A DNA stretch of 64,000 nucleotides. It comes from Opitutales bacterium. Lineage in GTDB: Bacteria; Verrucomicrobiota; Verrucomicrobiia; Opitutales; Coraliomargaritaceae. Both the position numbers and the translations under genes were made by a program. Location: positions 55,265-119,264 of the forward strand of contig JABBCA010000033.1 of NCBI GenBank assembly GCA_018607135.1, in the 5' to 3' direction. Below the pieces are notes generated by a model. The model had not been told where the DNA came from, made no database searches, and saw only the letters and a list, made by a program, of their open reading frames with translations. Below, in pieces: positions 51,914 to 60,892 of the stretch (positions are counted from its first letter, which is position 1; every line of letters begins with the position of its first letter).

Positions 51914-52870
51914 ATGGAATGGTTTATAATAGATACGTGGATTGTAGTCGTAGGTATGTTGGCGGCGATCGCGTGTGCGCTGTTGGGTAACTTCCTCGTG
52001 TTGCGCAAAATGAGTATGATGGGAGATGCCATCAGTCATGCGGTGTTGCCGGGGCTAGCAATTGCATTCTTGGTGACTGGTGCGCGGGCGAGTTTGAGCA
52101 TGTTTGTAGGTGCAGCCGTTGTGGGGGTGCTTACCGCTGTATTTACTCAGTGGGTGAGTCGCTTTGGAAAGGTTGATGAAGGTGCATCCATGGGGATCGT
52201 GTTTACTACTTTATTCGCGCTGGGACTGTTGTTGATCGTGCAGGCTGCGGATCATGTAGATTTAGATGCCAGTTGTGTGCTTTACGGAGCGATTGAATTG
52301 ACGCCCTTAGATGTCGTCTGGCGACCAGAGCTCTTGGGGACGGTTATCGACGTGCCGCGTGCGGCAGTGGTCTTATCCATCGTGTGCTCGGTGAACGTAT
52401 TGTTTGTCGTGTTCTTTTTCAAGGAGCTGCGTATTTCGTCATTCGATTCAGAATTGGCGACGACGATGGGGATTAGTGCCAATGTGATGCACTACCTACT
52501 AATGACTTTGGTTGCGGTCACTACGGTCGCTGCGTTTGAAGCAGTGGGTAGTATCATTGTCATTGCGATGCTCATCGTGCCTGCAGCGACGGCGCATTTG
52601 TTGACAGATCGTCTGGGCACGATGGTGATTTTGAGCGGAATTATCGCGGCGCTCACGGCAGTGCTTGGGCATATCGCTGCGTTGGTTCTGCCAGGCTGGT
52701 TAGGCTTTGATGCGGCTGTCGTGGAAACCACTTCGACATCAGGCATGATGGCTGTCACGGCGGGCCTGCTCTTTGCCTTGGCGCTCTTTTGCAGCCCACG
52801 TTACGGTATATTGGCAAAGCGATTCCGTCGACTGGATCGTTCGTCGGATTTAAAAGCTGAGAATCGCTAA
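51914..52870 (+). CDS. Metal ABC transporter permease, second subunit
   Basis: A 318-residue permease of the same class. Motifs: LLGNFLVLRKMSMMGDAISH, AVLPGLAIAFLV, EGASMGIVFTTLFALGLLLI, AAFEAVGSIIVIAMLIVPAA and GMMAVTAGLLFALALF. There is no regulatory tail; the last residues (RFRRLDRSSDLKAENR) are basic. Two different permeases probably form a heterodimeric channel, as in TroCD-type systems. It ends ten bases before the convergent LysR gene. Confidence 0.94.
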   Translation: MEWFIIDTWIVVVGMLAAIACALLGNFLVLRKMSMMGDAISHAVLPGLAIAFLVTGARASLSMFVGAAVVGVLTAVFTQWVSRFGKVDEGASMGIVFTTLFALGLLLIVQAADHVDLDASCVLYGAIELTPLDVVWRPELLGTVIDVPRAAVVLSIVCSVNVLFVVFFFKELRISSFDSELATTMGISANVMHYLLMTLVAVTTVAAFEAVGSIIVIAMLIVPAATAHLLTDRLGTMVILSGIIAALTAVLGHIAALVLPGWLGFDAAVVETTSTSGMMAVTAGLLFALALFCSPRYGILAKRFRRLDRSSDLKAENR

Positions 52871-52879
52871 GTAGAGGCT

Positions 52880-53791
52880 TTATTCTACGCTAGCACTTTC
52901 GAGACTGTTTAGATCTTTGGAAGATAAGAGCTCAATCAGCTTCTTCATCGCTGGAGTGAGCACTCGCCCTTTGCGGTGAATAAGTGCTAGAGGACGCTTG
53001 TAAACTTTGGACTTAAATTTGATAACATTGAGAAGTCCTTGTGCTTCTTCACGCACCACTGTGGTTTGCGGAAGGATGGCAATGCCTGCGTTGATTTCTA
53101 CTGCACGTTTTACGGTTTCGACATTATCAAACTCCATAACTGGATCGCATTCGATGTTGGCTTCACGGAAAATTTGGTCAGTCGCTTTGCGTGTTGGAAT
53201 GTCGGGTTCAAAGCCAATGAATTTTTGCCCAGCGATTTCTTCGAGCTCCACGCTTTTACGTTTGGCAAGTGGGTGCTCTGGGCTGACAACGAGAACCAGC
53301 ACGTCGTCGTGAAAGGGTAAAATCTCCAGTTGCTTATGCTTTTGTGGGTAAGCGATTAGACCAAGGTCGATGGAGTTGGTTAGGATGTCCTCATAAACCA
53401 TGTTCGCTCGACGATATTCTACGCGAATGTTCACCTCTGGGAACTTAGCGAGAAAGGCCTTAATGTAGGGCGGTAATTCATGCAGGCCGATACTGTAAAC
53501 TGTAGAAATGTGTATCGTGCCGCTGATCACTTTCTTCATTTCTTGCAACTCACTGTTGAGTTTGTCGTATAGATAGAGGATCTCCTTGGCGGATTCGTAA
53601 AGCTTTTGACCCTCGCGTGTGAGGCGAAACTGCTTTTGGCTGCGATCTACTATGAGAATGTTGAAGTGTTTCTCCATGGCACGTAGCTGCTGGCTGACCG
53701 CTGATTGGGTGATGCCATTTAATTTTGCGGCGCGGGAAAAGCTTTCGCTTTCGACTAGATCGGAAAAGATTTTAAAGTTTTCTACGTGCAT
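52880..53791 (-). CDS. LysR-family transcriptional regulator
   Basis: The ATG at 53791 gives 303 residues, the normal length; the open frame upstream to 54085 overlaps the divergent yggS-like gene and is spurious. The N-terminal winged helix-turn-helix reads HVENFKIFSDLVESESFSRA, AKLNGITQSAVSQQLRAMEK. The effector domain contains STVYSIGLHELPPYIKAFL, LGLIAYPQKHKQLEIL and EINAGIAILPQTTVV. Such regulators bind near the divergent promoter. The 95-base gap to the + strand gene could hold its site. Ligand and targets are unknown; CbbR/CysB-like resemblance is only general. Confidence 0.95.
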   Translation of the reverse strand: MHVENFKIFSDLVESESFSRAAKLNGITQSAVSQQLRAMEKHFNILIVDRSQKQFRLTREGQKLYESAKEILYLYDKLNSELQEMKKVISGTIHISTVYSIGLHELPPYIKAFLAKFPEVNIRVEYRRANMVYEDILTNSIDLGLIAYPQKHKQLEILPFHDDVLVLVVSPEHPLAKRKSVELEEIAGQKFIGFEPDIPTRKATDQIFREANIECDPVMEFDNVETVKRAVEINAGIAILPQTTVVREEAQGLLNVIKFKSKVYKRPLALIHRKGRVLTPAMKKLIELLSSKDLNSLESASVE

Positions 53792-53886
53792 AAGATAAGC
53801 TGTATAATGGCGGCTAATGGGAATGCAATACTTTAAAAAGCAAATCTTATCTTGATAAATTGTATTAAATATTTTGCTTATAGCTA

Positions 53887-54582
53887 ATGATATCCTACGA
53901 CGAATTTTCTCAGAACTTAGCAACGGTGGAGGCGCGCATTGTTTCTGCATGTAAGCGTGCAAAGCGTTCACGTGAGAGTGTCTTGCTGATGCCTGTAACG
54001 AAGAATCATCCAGTGGCTGCGGTAGACTATGCGCAGCGCGCGGGCTTGTTGTCTGTGGGTGAAAATCGTGTGCAGGAAGCTGCAAGTAAGGTGAAAGAGG
54101 GTTCTGACTTAGCAGTGCGTTGGGAGTTGATTGGCCATTTGCAGTCGAATAAAGCGAAGGATGCAGTTGCGATTTTTGATCGAGTTCAATCAGTAGATTC
54201 GATGAAGCTATTAGGACGTCTTAATCGTCAAGCAGAAGAGCAGGGCAAGCGCCTGCCAATCTTGCTACAGTGCAATACGGGGGAAGACCCGAATAAGTAT
54301 GGCTTTCGGGTTGATGAGATGGAGTCCGCCCTAGAAGCTGCGCTTAATGCTGAATCTTTAGAGGTGGACGGTTTAATGACGATTGCACCCCTGGACGATG
54401 ACCCAGAGATAGCGAAAACAGCCTTTATTGGGCTTCGAGAGCTGCGAGATCAACTTGCTGAGCGGTTTCACGTCGAGCTCCGTGAGCTTTCAATGGGGAT
54501 GACTGGTGATCTTGAGATCGCAATCGCTGCTGGATCGACTCAGATCCGGGTGGGCACTGCGTTGTATGGGAGTCGTGGGTAG
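53887..54582 (+). CDS. yggS: YggS-family pyridoxal phosphate homeostasis protein
   Basis: A single-domain PLP-binding TIM barrel of the YggS/PROSC family, which balances PLP and amino/keto acids. The 231 residues match. Visible motifs: VLLMPVTKNHP with the PLP-binding Lys, VGENRVQEAASKV, RWELIGHLQSNKAKDAV, LLQCNTGEDPNKYGF, DGLMTIAPLDDDPE, LSMGMTGDLEIAIAAGST and RVGTALYGSRG. It is divergent from the LysR gene and may be its target, though this is unproven. Confidence 0.95.
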   Translation: MISYDEFSQNLATVEARIVSACKRAKRSRESVLLMPVTKNHPVAAVDYAQRAGLLSVGENRVQEAASKVKEGSDLAVRWELIGHLQSNKAKDAVAIFDRVQSVDSMKLLGRLNRQAEEQGKRLPILLQCNTGEDPNKYGFRVDEMESALEAALNAESLEVDGLMTIAPLDDDPEIAKTAFIGLRELRDQLAERFHVELRELSMGMTGDLEIAIAAGSTQIRVGTALYGSRG

Positions 54583-54588
54583 TCAGTC

Positions 54589-55800
54589 TTAAACAATCAA
54601 CATACCCGCAATTGCTGCACTCGAAAGGTTTGCAAGTGTGCCAGCTAGCACTGCTTTAAGACCGAGCTTGGCGATTTCTTGGCGTCGCTCAGGGACTAAG
54701 CTGCCCAGACCGCCTAGGAGAATCGCGATTGAGGAGAAATTAGCAAAGCCGCAGAGTGCAAAGGTGAGGATTGCTTGGGTGCGTGGAGCCAATGTCGCTG
54801 CGATAGGACCGAACTCGGCAAAGGCGACAAATTCATTGAGCACAAGCTTCTGTCCGATAAACGATCCTCCAGTGACCGCCTGCTCCCAAGGCACACCTAA
54901 CATCCAGGCAACCGGGCTAAATAAGTAGCCTAGTAGTAGTTGTAGGCTGAGCGTTTCATAGCCTAGGACGCCACCAACCCAACCCAGAAGGCCGTTGATG
55001 AGCGCGATTAGGCCGATAAACGCGATGAGCATTGCACCCACGTTCAAGGCGAGCTTCAGGCCGTCGCTGGCACCATGCGCAGCAGCGTCAAATACATTGA
55101 CTGGCGCACCTTCGGTTGATTCGGCGAGCTGACTGTTGTCTGGTGTGTCAGTTTCAGGTATGAGGATTTTAGCAAAAAGTAGCCCTGCAGGAGCAGCCAT
55201 AAAGCAGGCTGCGAGCAAGTATTTGAGGTCGATTCCCATCGCTGCGTAGCCAGCTAGGACGCTGCCAGCTATAGATGCTAAGCCTCCCACCATCACGGCA
55301 AAAAACTCAGACTGTGTCATTCTAGATAAATAAGGCTTTACTGCAAGGGGAGCCTCGGTCTGGCCCACAAAGATATTCGCAGTTGCGCTTAATGATTCCG
55401 CCCGACTGGTGCTCAGCAGTTTACGTATGATTCCGCCGATCAGCGAGACTACGACTGGCATGACTCGTAGATAATAAAGCACCGATATGAGTGAGGAGAA
55501 AAATATGATGACTGGCAGCACCTTGAACGCGAAGATGAAGCCAAGACTTTCAGATGGATCACTCAGTCCGCCAAAAAGAAATAGGATGCCGTCGTTGCCA
55601 AACGCGATGATGGCTGCGACCACTTCCGAAAGTTTGCTGAGTGCCAGCTTGCCTGCGGGCACGTAGAGGACAAGAGCTCCAAATCCTATCTGTATCGCTA
55701 TAGCTCCGCCAACGGTGCGCCAATTCACTTGCTTACGAGCAGTGGAAAGACTCCACGCAAGAAGGATGAGGATGCAATATCCGAGTAGGCTAATCAGCAT
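54589..55800 (-). CDS. CNT-family nucleoside transporter
   Basis: A 403-residue membrane protein of the concentrative nucleoside transporter (NupC) family. Motifs: [76 protein letters not shown] and [15 protein letters not shown], then [20 protein letters not shown]. These cover the conserved core, including the GQTEAPL and FANFSS strings. Uptake of nucleosides by Na+ or H+ symport is the family role. It is convergent with the yggS-like gene. The C-terminal tail ends AAIAGMLIV. Confidence 0.95.
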   Translation of the reverse strand: MLISLLGYCILILLAWSLSTARKQVNWRTVGGAIAIQIGFGALVLYVPAGKLALSKLSEVVAAIIAFGNDGILFLFGGLSDPSESLGFIFAFKVLPVIIFFSSLISVLYYLRVMPVVVSLIGGIIRKLLSTSRAESLSATANIFVGQTEAPLAVKPYLSRMTQSEFFAVMVGGLASIAGSVLAGYAAMGIDLKYLLAACFMAAPAGLLFAKILIPETDTPDNSQLAESTEGAPVNVFDAAAHGASDGLKLALNVGAMLIAFIGLIALINGLLGWVGGVLGYETLSLQLLLGYLFSPVAWMLGVPWEQAVTGGSFIGQKLVLNEFVAFAEFGPIAATLAPRTQAILTFALCGFANFSSIAILLGGLGSLVPERRQEIAKLGLKAVLAGTLANLSSAAIAGMLIV

Positions 55801-55851
55801 GAGTTGGCAGTGTTTTAGTTGGAGCTTTCGCGTAAAATTTAGGTGATCGCC

Positions 55852-56847
55852 TCAATTATTAAAATTGACGATGAGCTCATTGACGGGCTGATTTTCGAGG
55901 TCGCATATCTGCACGGTCACTTTGCAGCTGGATTCAGACCAATCAAGCGTGAGGAGTCCGAAACCAAGATCTTTGTGCACCTCGCCGACACGATGGCGAT
56001 TGGGTTCGCGTTTGAATTTTTTCCAAGAATGCGTGAGCCCACTGGAGGTCGCATCGAGTAGTGGATAGCCGATTCGTTCGTCTTCCAAGACTGAGAATTC
56101 ATGTATGTGGCGATCACCACTGAGTATGATCGCACCAGGAATTTTGTTTTCAGCGATTTGGCTTAACAGCCATTCACGATCAGCGGGGTAGCGAGCCCAG
56201 CTGTCCCACCTGTGGTCTTCAGAGAGTATTTGAATGCCACTGACGAATAGATGGATCTGCGCGGTGCTGTTTTCGAGCTCTTTTTTAAGCCAGTTTTTTT
56301 GCTCGTCGCCGAGGAGCTCAAGTGAGGTGGCTTGCTTCCCTGTCGAAAAGTAGCGGCCATCGAGAAGGATGACTTTTACACGCTGGCCTTCGGGGCCAAA
56401 ATCATAGCTGCCATAGATGCCCTCTCTGGATCGCCTCGGGTCGTTGCTTGGAACATCCATGAAGTCCAGTGCCATTTGCTGGGTTAGGTGCTTGATGGGG
56501 TAGTCCTTGTTGGCATCGTTCCAGCCATAATCATGGTCGTCCCAAGTGCCGACGATTGGGTGTTGCGTGCGAAAAGCCGCGTAGTTTGGGTTCGCGAGTT
56601 GAATCGCATAGCGCTGCTCAATGATCTTTGGGTCCTCGGAGTCTCCGTAAATATTGTCTCCCGCCCAAATCCATAAATCAGGCTTGTGGCTTGCGATGAC
56701 CGGCCAGAGTGGTTGAGGGAGGTGTTGCCGGTTGCAAGAACCAAAGGCGATGACCTCTAAGCGATTGTCGAAGTTGGTGGGGTGGTAGGCCTTTAATGAA
56801 CCGACAAGCGTCGCTATAACTGTCAGGATGGCAGGTGTTCTGTGCAT
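55852..56847 (-). CDS. PhoD-like metallophosphatase
   Basis: A 331-residue exported protein (signal RTPAILTVIATLVGSLKA) with the calcineurin-like phosphoesterase motifs of PhoD-type enzymes: IAFGSCNRQ, LWIWAGDNIYGDSED, VGTWDDHDYGWNDANKDYP and ILSGDRHIHEFSVL. These carry the metal ligands D, D, N/H and H. The family includes alkaline phosphatase D and phosphodiesterases; activity on phosphomonoesters or diesters is likely but not known. It is divergent from trpS. The start at 56847 has no strong Shine-Dalgarno sequence. Confidence 0.9.
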   Translation of the reverse strand: MHRTPAILTVIATLVGSLKAYHPTNFDNRLEVIAFGSCNRQHLPQPLWPVIASHKPDLWIWAGDNIYGDSEDPKIIEQRYAIQLANPNYAAFRTQHPIVGTWDDHDYGWNDANKDYPIKHLTQQMALDFMDVPSNDPRRSREGIYGSYDFGPEGQRVKVILLDGRYFSTGKQATSLELLGDEQKNWLKKELENSTAQIHLFVSGIQILSEDHRWDSWARYPADREWLLSQIAENKIPGAIILSGDRHIHEFSVLEDERIGYPLLDATSSGLTHSWKKFKREPNRHRVGEVHKDLGFGLLTLDWSESSCKVTVQICDLENQPVNELIVNFNN

Positions 56848-56895
56848 GTCGATAGCGATAGGCTTTTAAAGCTCGGTGGCAAGGAGAGAGTAGAG

Positions 56896-56924
56896 TTGAC
56901 AAGTCTCGTTTGGATGCTGTCAAT
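56896..56924 (+). promoter_or_regulatory. Putative promoter of trpS
   Basis: TTGACA at 56896-56901, a 17-base spacer and GTCAAT at 56919-56924 as a weak -10. The ATG at 56934 follows after nine bases. The spacing equals that of the mntA-like promoter at 48111. Confidence 0.4.
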
Positions 56925-56933
56925 CGGCTCTTT

Positions 56934-57998
56934 ATGAGCGGAGAAAAGCCAGTCATCCTTACATGTGCACAGCCCACCGGCGACCTTACAATTGGTAATT
57001 ACCTTGGTGCGATTAAAAATTGGACCACCATGCTGGATGATTACAACTGTTTCTTCGGCGTTGTGGACATGCATGCGATCACGGTGAAATATGCTCCAGC
57101 GGATTTGCGTAAGAATACATTGTCCTGTGTCGCACAGTATATAGCTTGCGGTCTGGATCCCGAACGTTCGAATATTTTTATCCAGTCACACGTGACAGGG
57201 CACACTGAGTTAGCATGGTTGCTTAGCTGCATTACACCGATTGGTGACTTGCAGCGAATGACTCAATTTAAGGAAAAGGCAGCCAAGCTTGGATTTAAAG
57301 CCAGTGAAGACAGTAATGATCTTAAATTCTCGCATGAAGGTGCACGTGCGCAGGCCTCAGTGAATTCTGGCCTCTTGATGTATCCAGTGCTGATGGCCGC
57401 AGATATCTTGCTATACAATGCGGATGCCGTGCCAGTCGGTAATGACCAAAAGCAACATTTAGAGCTCTGCCGTGACCTCGCTCAACGTTTCAATAGCAAC
57501 TACTCGGAAACCTTTACAATTCCTCAGCCGTTTATCCCAAAGGCAGGAGCGCGCGTCATGTCACTTCAGGACCCGAGCCGTAAGATGTCGAAGAGTGATG
57601 CGAATCAGAATTCTACGCTCTACATTTTGGACAAGCCTGAAGTGCTGAAGAAAAAGATTATGAGTGCCGTGACAGATTCTGGGAGTGAAATTGTTGCCAG
57701 TGATGATAAGCCCGGGGTGAGTAATCTGCTACAAATTTACTCGACCATGAGTGGTCGTGAGGTAAGCGAGCTTGAAGAGCGCTTGTCTGGAAAGGGTTAC
57801 GGAGACCTTAAGGCGGAGGTGGCTGATGCAGTCATTGCTGTTATGGAGCCCGTTCAGGCAAAATACGCTGAATTAATCGGTGAAAAGGCCTATTTGCAGT
57901 CGGTATTAAAGTCGGGGGCAGAAGCCGCTCAGAAGCGTGCCTATAAGGTGCTCGCTAAGGTTTATCGAAAAGCTGGATTCATTGAGCGCCCCCGTTAG
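56934..57998 (+). CDS. trpS: Tryptophan--tRNA ligase
   Basis: A class Ic aminoacyl-tRNA synthetase charging tRNA-Trp. The ATG at 56934 gives SGEKPVILTCAQPTGDLTIG, with the HIGH-like PTGDLTIGNY; the TTG at 56910 lies inside the promoter. RKMSKSDANQNSTLYI has the KMSKS loop. MYPVLMAADILLYNADAVPV, VGNDQKQHLELCRDLAQRFN and IPKAGARVMSLQDPS are typical TrpRS strings. About 354 residues, as usual. A weak hairpin with a T-rich tail follows at 58021. Confidence 0.97.
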   Translation: MSGEKPVILTCAQPTGDLTIGNYLGAIKNWTTMLDDYNCFFGVVDMHAITVKYAPADLRKNTLSCVAQYIACGLDPERSNIFIQSHVTGHTELAWLLSCITPIGDLQRMTQFKEKAAKLGFKASEDSNDLKFSHEGARAQASVNSGLLMYPVLMAADILLYNADAVPVGNDQKQHLELCRDLAQRFNSNYSETFTIPQPFIPKAGARVMSLQDPSRKMSKSDANQNSTLYILDKPEVLKKKIMSAVTDSGSEIVASDDKPGVSNLLQIYSTMSGREVSELEERLSGKGYGDLKAEVADAVIAVMEPVQAKYAELIGEKAYLQSVLKSGAEAAQKRAYKVLAKVYRKAGFIERPR

Positions 57999-58020
57999 CG
58001 CAAACTCTGTGAATAAGTCA

Positions 58021-58047
58021 CTAAAAGCCTTCACTTTTAGGTCTTTT
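58021..58047 (+). terminator. Weak terminator after trpS
   Basis: CTAAAAG and CTTTTAG form a perfect 7-bp stem around a 6-base loop, followed by GTCTTTT. The stem is AT-rich, so efficiency may be low. Confidence 0.45.
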
Positions 58048-58105
58048 CGATCTTGACAGGTTCAGTGGTTCTCAGCACTTTCCCGCGTTTTAACTTTTAC
58101 TAGAT

Positions 58106-58363
58106 ATGGCAAATACTAAATCCGCACTCAAATACATCCGTAAAACGGAAACTCGCACACTTCGCAACCGTCAGGTGAAAAGCCGCCTTAAGACCTTGGC
58201 TAAGAAGGTCGATGTCGCTACAGCTTCTGGCAACAAGGACGAAATTCTCGTCGCGACTCGCGCATTCATCTCCGCGTTGGATAAAGCTGCCAAGACTGGT
58301 TTGGTGCACGCTAATAAGATCGCTCGCCACAAGGCACGTTGTGCCGCGTTGCTTGCAGCGTAG
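58106..58363 (+). CDS. rpsT: 30S ribosomal protein S20
   Basis: An 85-residue basic helical protein binding 16S rRNA early in small-subunit assembly. It starts ANTKSALKYIRKTETRTLRN, with the conserved SA.K..R......NR pattern and a middle RQVKSRLKTLAKKVD, then FISALDKAAKTGLVHANKIA and HKARCAALLAA. The length and Ala/Lys-rich composition match bS20. A TTGACA motif at 58053 may be its -35 box, but the corresponding -10 (CACTTT) is poor. A stem-loop follows at 58388. Confidence 0.96.
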   Translation: MANTKSALKYIRKTETRTLRNRQVKSRLKTLAKKVDVATASGNKDEILVATRAFISALDKAAKTGLVHANKIARHKARCAALLAA

Positions 58364-58387
58364 ATTTTCTACCCCACCCAATAGGTG

Positions 58388-58421
58388 CCCTCGGATTCGC
58401 AAGTCGGTCCGGGGGTATTTT
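58388..58421 (+). terminator. Terminator after rpsT
   Basis: CCCTCGGA and TCCGGGGG pair with one G-U, with a 12-base loop, followed by TATTTTAT. The location 25 bases after the rpsT stop codon suits a terminator. Confidence 0.65.
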
Positions 58422-58444
58422 ATATCTGAGTTTATCGATCCATC

Positions 58445-59254
58445 ATGAGTTCAAAGCCAAAAGTAAACGCTGTCGGGTTTCCGCCACCTTTAATGGGGGA
58501 GAAGCCTTTGCGTTTATGTGTGCTAGCTGAGACGGAAGACTGGGTTGCCTTAGATAAGCCAGCGGGTTTACTCGTTCGTGAGTATCCGTGGGACGGCAAG
58601 CGGCCCAACTTGGACGCCGCTTTGAACACACAGTTGCAAGCAGGGAAGCCTGAACTGGTGCGTCGTGGGGCGACTTTGTTTGGCTCGGTTTATTATCTAG
58701 ATCCTGTCATCAGCGGTCCAGCGCTCTTCGGTAAGGGGCGAGAGTCACTTGCCAAGCTTCGTAATGCCTTTGGTTCTGGCGACTGTGCTTTTCGCTTCAT
58801 TTTTGTTACTGGACCTAAACCCGTTGATTTGGAGGACGCGTTTAAAGCGGATGCGCCACTTTTGCCGCACAATGTGAAGCCAAAGATGATACCCTCTTCA
58901 GCTAAAGGTAAGAAGTGCTCCACGGAATTCAGGCTATTAGCTGAATCGACCCACGGATGGACCGTCTGGGAGGCAGGAACCACCTTTTTTAGGCCGCATC
59001 AAGTGCGCGCGCATGCGGCGGTGCACGGATTGCCAGTTCTCAGTGACGGGCTCTATGGCGGTGCTGAAATGCCGACCCTACGCGACCTGCAGACGCGTAG
59101 GCGTGCTGGTGGCTTAATGACTCCTGCTATGGATACAATTCCTCTGCATTTAGCCAGCTGTGATCTTGGGGATGGCATGATCGTTGAATCTCCATTGCCC
59201 AAAGCCTTTCAATTGTTTCTAAATCGATTGGGAGTTGCAGATGATTTTCAGTAA
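58445..59254 (+). CDS. RluA-like RNA pseudouridine synthase family protein, variant motif
   Basis: A 269-residue member of the RluA/RsuA superfamily, whose active enzymes isomerise uridine in rRNA or tRNA. Visible: DWVALDKPAGLLV near residues 32-45, FFRPHQVRAHAAVHGLPVLSD with the conserved Arg and His, GLYGG and IPLHLASCDL. The catalytic motif HRLDxxTSG appears as YYLDPVISG (near 81-89): the Asp is kept, but His-Arg and Thr are replaced. So it may still be active with altered specificity or have lost activity. The next gene, encoding a 31-residue ribosome-type peptide, is on the same strand. Confidence 0.8.
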   Translation: MSSKPKVNAVGFPPPLMGEKPLRLCVLAETEDWVALDKPAGLLVREYPWDGKRPNLDAALNTQLQAGKPELVRRGATLFGSVYYLDPVISGPALFGKGRESLAKLRNAFGSGDCAFRFIFVTGPKPVDLEDAFKADAPLLPHNVKPKMIPSSAKGKKCSTEFRLLAESTHGWTVWEAGTTFFRPHQVRAHAAVHGLPVLSDGLYGGAEMPTLRDLQTRRRAGGLMTPAMDTIPLHLASCDLGDGMIVESPLPKAFQLFLNRLGVADDFQ

Positions 59255-59337
59255 AAGCAGTAAGAAAACCCTTTACATACGTGGTTGAATCTGACTTTTT
59301 CTCCCTTTTCACCAGTTAACACTAGCAAACATTTTCC

Positions 59338-59433
59338 ATGGGTAACCTTAAAAAGAAACGTCGTCTCAAGATGAACAACCACAAACGCCGTAAACGTTTG
59401 AAGTCAAATCGACACAAGAAGCGCACTTGGTAG
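59338..59433 (+). CDS. AURKAIP1/COX24-domain mini-protein
   Basis: A 31-residue, extremely basic peptide, ATG at 59338 to TAG at 59433. It begins [20 protein letters not shown] and ends SNRHKKRTW. This is the pattern of AURKAIP1/COX24 domain proteins, whose mitochondrial form is the small-subunit ribosomal protein mS38 and whose bacterial form is annotated as a very small ribosome-associated protein. The K/R richness and the invariant KRR-K-N-HK-RKR pattern support a role at the small ribosomal subunit. A strong terminator follows. The gene is far shorter than most gene-finding limits. Confidence 0.85.
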   Translation: MGNLKKKRRLKMNNHKRRKRLKSNRHKKRTW

Positions 59434-59839
59434 TGTCTTCTTAGAGGCATATCTGAGCCACCACTCTTTATCAAACGGTCCTTCTCTAGAGGGACCGTTT
59501 TTTTGTTTATTTTAACGAGGCGCTTAGCTTTGCATCTGAACTCGGTGTGGTATTTGATTTCAGACTCGATTCTCTAGTCTACAATCGCGACCTCTAGGTG
59601 TATTCACTCAATGGATTCAATAGAGGAAACTCCGTAATCTTAGCGTAAATAGCTGGTTTGTTAGCAAATATCCGTCAATTAAATGTATTAGTGAGTGTTT
59701 GAGCTGTTTTATACTTGAATCGTAATTTTGCGAGTGGCAGAAAAGTAATGCGTCTGTCACTGAGATTATTCTTAACTAAGTTCTATCTATAAATTTATTT
59801 GCGATGCTCAGGGTTTCTCTAATTCGACGCTAACTATAT
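59434..59839. other. Intergenic region between ribosomal-type peptide and pil-like cluster
   Basis: It contains the terminator at 59473 and about 330 bases with no supported gene. The last part is AT-rich and probably carries the promoter of the PilM-like gene, including a TATAAA string about 50 bases before the ATG. A sigma-54-like TGGCAG at 59735 has wrong spacing. Confidence 0.4.
59473..59504 (+). terminator. Rho-independent terminator
   Basis: AAACGGTCC and GGACCGTTT form a 9-bp perfect stem with a short loop and a following run of T. It lies 40 bases after the mini-protein stop codon. Confidence 0.92.
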
Positions 59840-60892
59840 ATGTTAAAGCCAAAGTCAAAAGGTCTGTATCTCGACATATCTGAGTTCTCAATATTGGCAG
59901 CGAGGACATCTAGCTTCAAGCATCCGATGGTGGTTGAGGAAATCGCAGAGCTACCTCTCGACTCCAGTCAGGATGCGGATAGTATTCGCGCATTTTTTGA
60001 GCAACTAGTCGATTTCAAAGGAAATGCGTATTACGTCGCTCGCGCTGGTGTGTATCCTGAAAATCGCTTTGTTCGGTATTATGAAGCTGAAACCACTTCG
60101 AAAGTTAAAGACCCTAAGTTTTTAATGGGGGTTCTACAATCGGAGTTCAATATTGATGTAGATACCAATCACGTTTCGATTTTAGATGCTAGAAATGGTT
60201 CTGATTTTGACATCGGCAAAGCCACCTCCAAGCGACTGGTTTTTTGCGGAGGGCCGAAAGCTAATTTTCAAAACGAGCAAGATCGATTACTATCGTATGG
60301 CATCTATCCTGAACGATTAGAGTTGTCTACCATCACAACCACGGGAGGCTTATCCGATTATGCTAAGTATAAGGGACTCAATGGTCCGATACTCAGCTTC
60401 GAGCTGACTTCACAAAGCGCTAACATATCCATAATTAACAAAGGAAATGTGGATGTTGCGCGACCTGTGCCATTTGGATTGAATAGTATATACCCGTTGT
60501 TGCAGCGAGAACTTGGTCTTAAAGATGAGTTGTCAGCGCGTAAGCTTTTCTTTTCGAATACTTTTGATTTCGCGGAAATGGGACCTAAATTATTACGACG
60601 AATGACTAAAGAATTGCAGGCTTCGACAGGGTTTTACGAAGTGCAGACTGGGCAGACCATTGAACACGTTTTTATGAGTGTGCTTCCGAAGAATTTGAAT
60701 TGGGTGGCTAAGACAGTGTCTGAGGCTTTAGGTTTACAGATTATACAACCAAGCTTTGAAGGATGGTTAGAGAGTCTAAATATCAAACTTTCAGATGACG
60801 TAGAAGTCGTCAGCTTGGGAACACGCTGGCTGGGTTTGTTCAGTTTGATGGGCGATTTTGCACAAAGAGAAGGGGGCGCAGATGGCGAGTAG
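59840..60892 (+). CDS. PilM-like ATPase-fold protein
   Basis: A 350-residue protein starting [20 protein letters not shown], which resembles the actin-like PilM/FtsA-type N terminus (LYLDIS, then SILAA). It has [19 protein letters not shown] and [19 protein letters not shown] (second nucleotide-binding strand-like part), then [12 protein letters not shown]. PilM is the cytoplasmic scaffold of type IV pilus or type II secretion machinery that binds PilN. The sequence is divergent, so the call leans on position: the next three genes have the sizes and topologies of PilN, PilO and PilP, and the last is a secretin. The stop codon overlaps the PilN-like start by 11 bases. Confidence 0.72.
   Translation: MLKPKSKGLYLDISEFSILAARTSSFKHPMVVEEIAELPLDSSQDADSIRAFFEQLVDFKGNAYYVARAGVYPENRFVRYYEAETTSKVKDPKFLMGVLQSEFNIDVDTNHVSILDARNGSDFDIGKATSKRLVFCGGPKANFQNEQDRLLSYGIYPERLELSTITTTGGLSDYAKYKGLNGPILSFELTSQSANISIINKGNVDVARPVPFGLNSIYPLLQRELGLKDELSARKLFFSNTFDFAEMGPKLLRRMTKELQASTGFYEVQTGQTIEHVFMSVLPKNLNWVAKTVSEALGLQIIQPSFEGWLESLNIKLSDDVEVVSLGTRWLGLFSLMGDFAQREGGADGE

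Noticed and set aside
53792..54085. N-terminal extension of the LysR protein by 98 residues
   Set aside because: It overlaps the divergent yggS-like gene and has no LysR-type sequence; the ATG at 53791 gives the normal family length.
59735..59756. Possible sigma-54 (-24/-12) promoter before the PilM-like gene
   Set aside because: TGGCAG is followed by TGC two bases too far for the strict 12-base GG-GC spacing, and the TTGCA element is poor.
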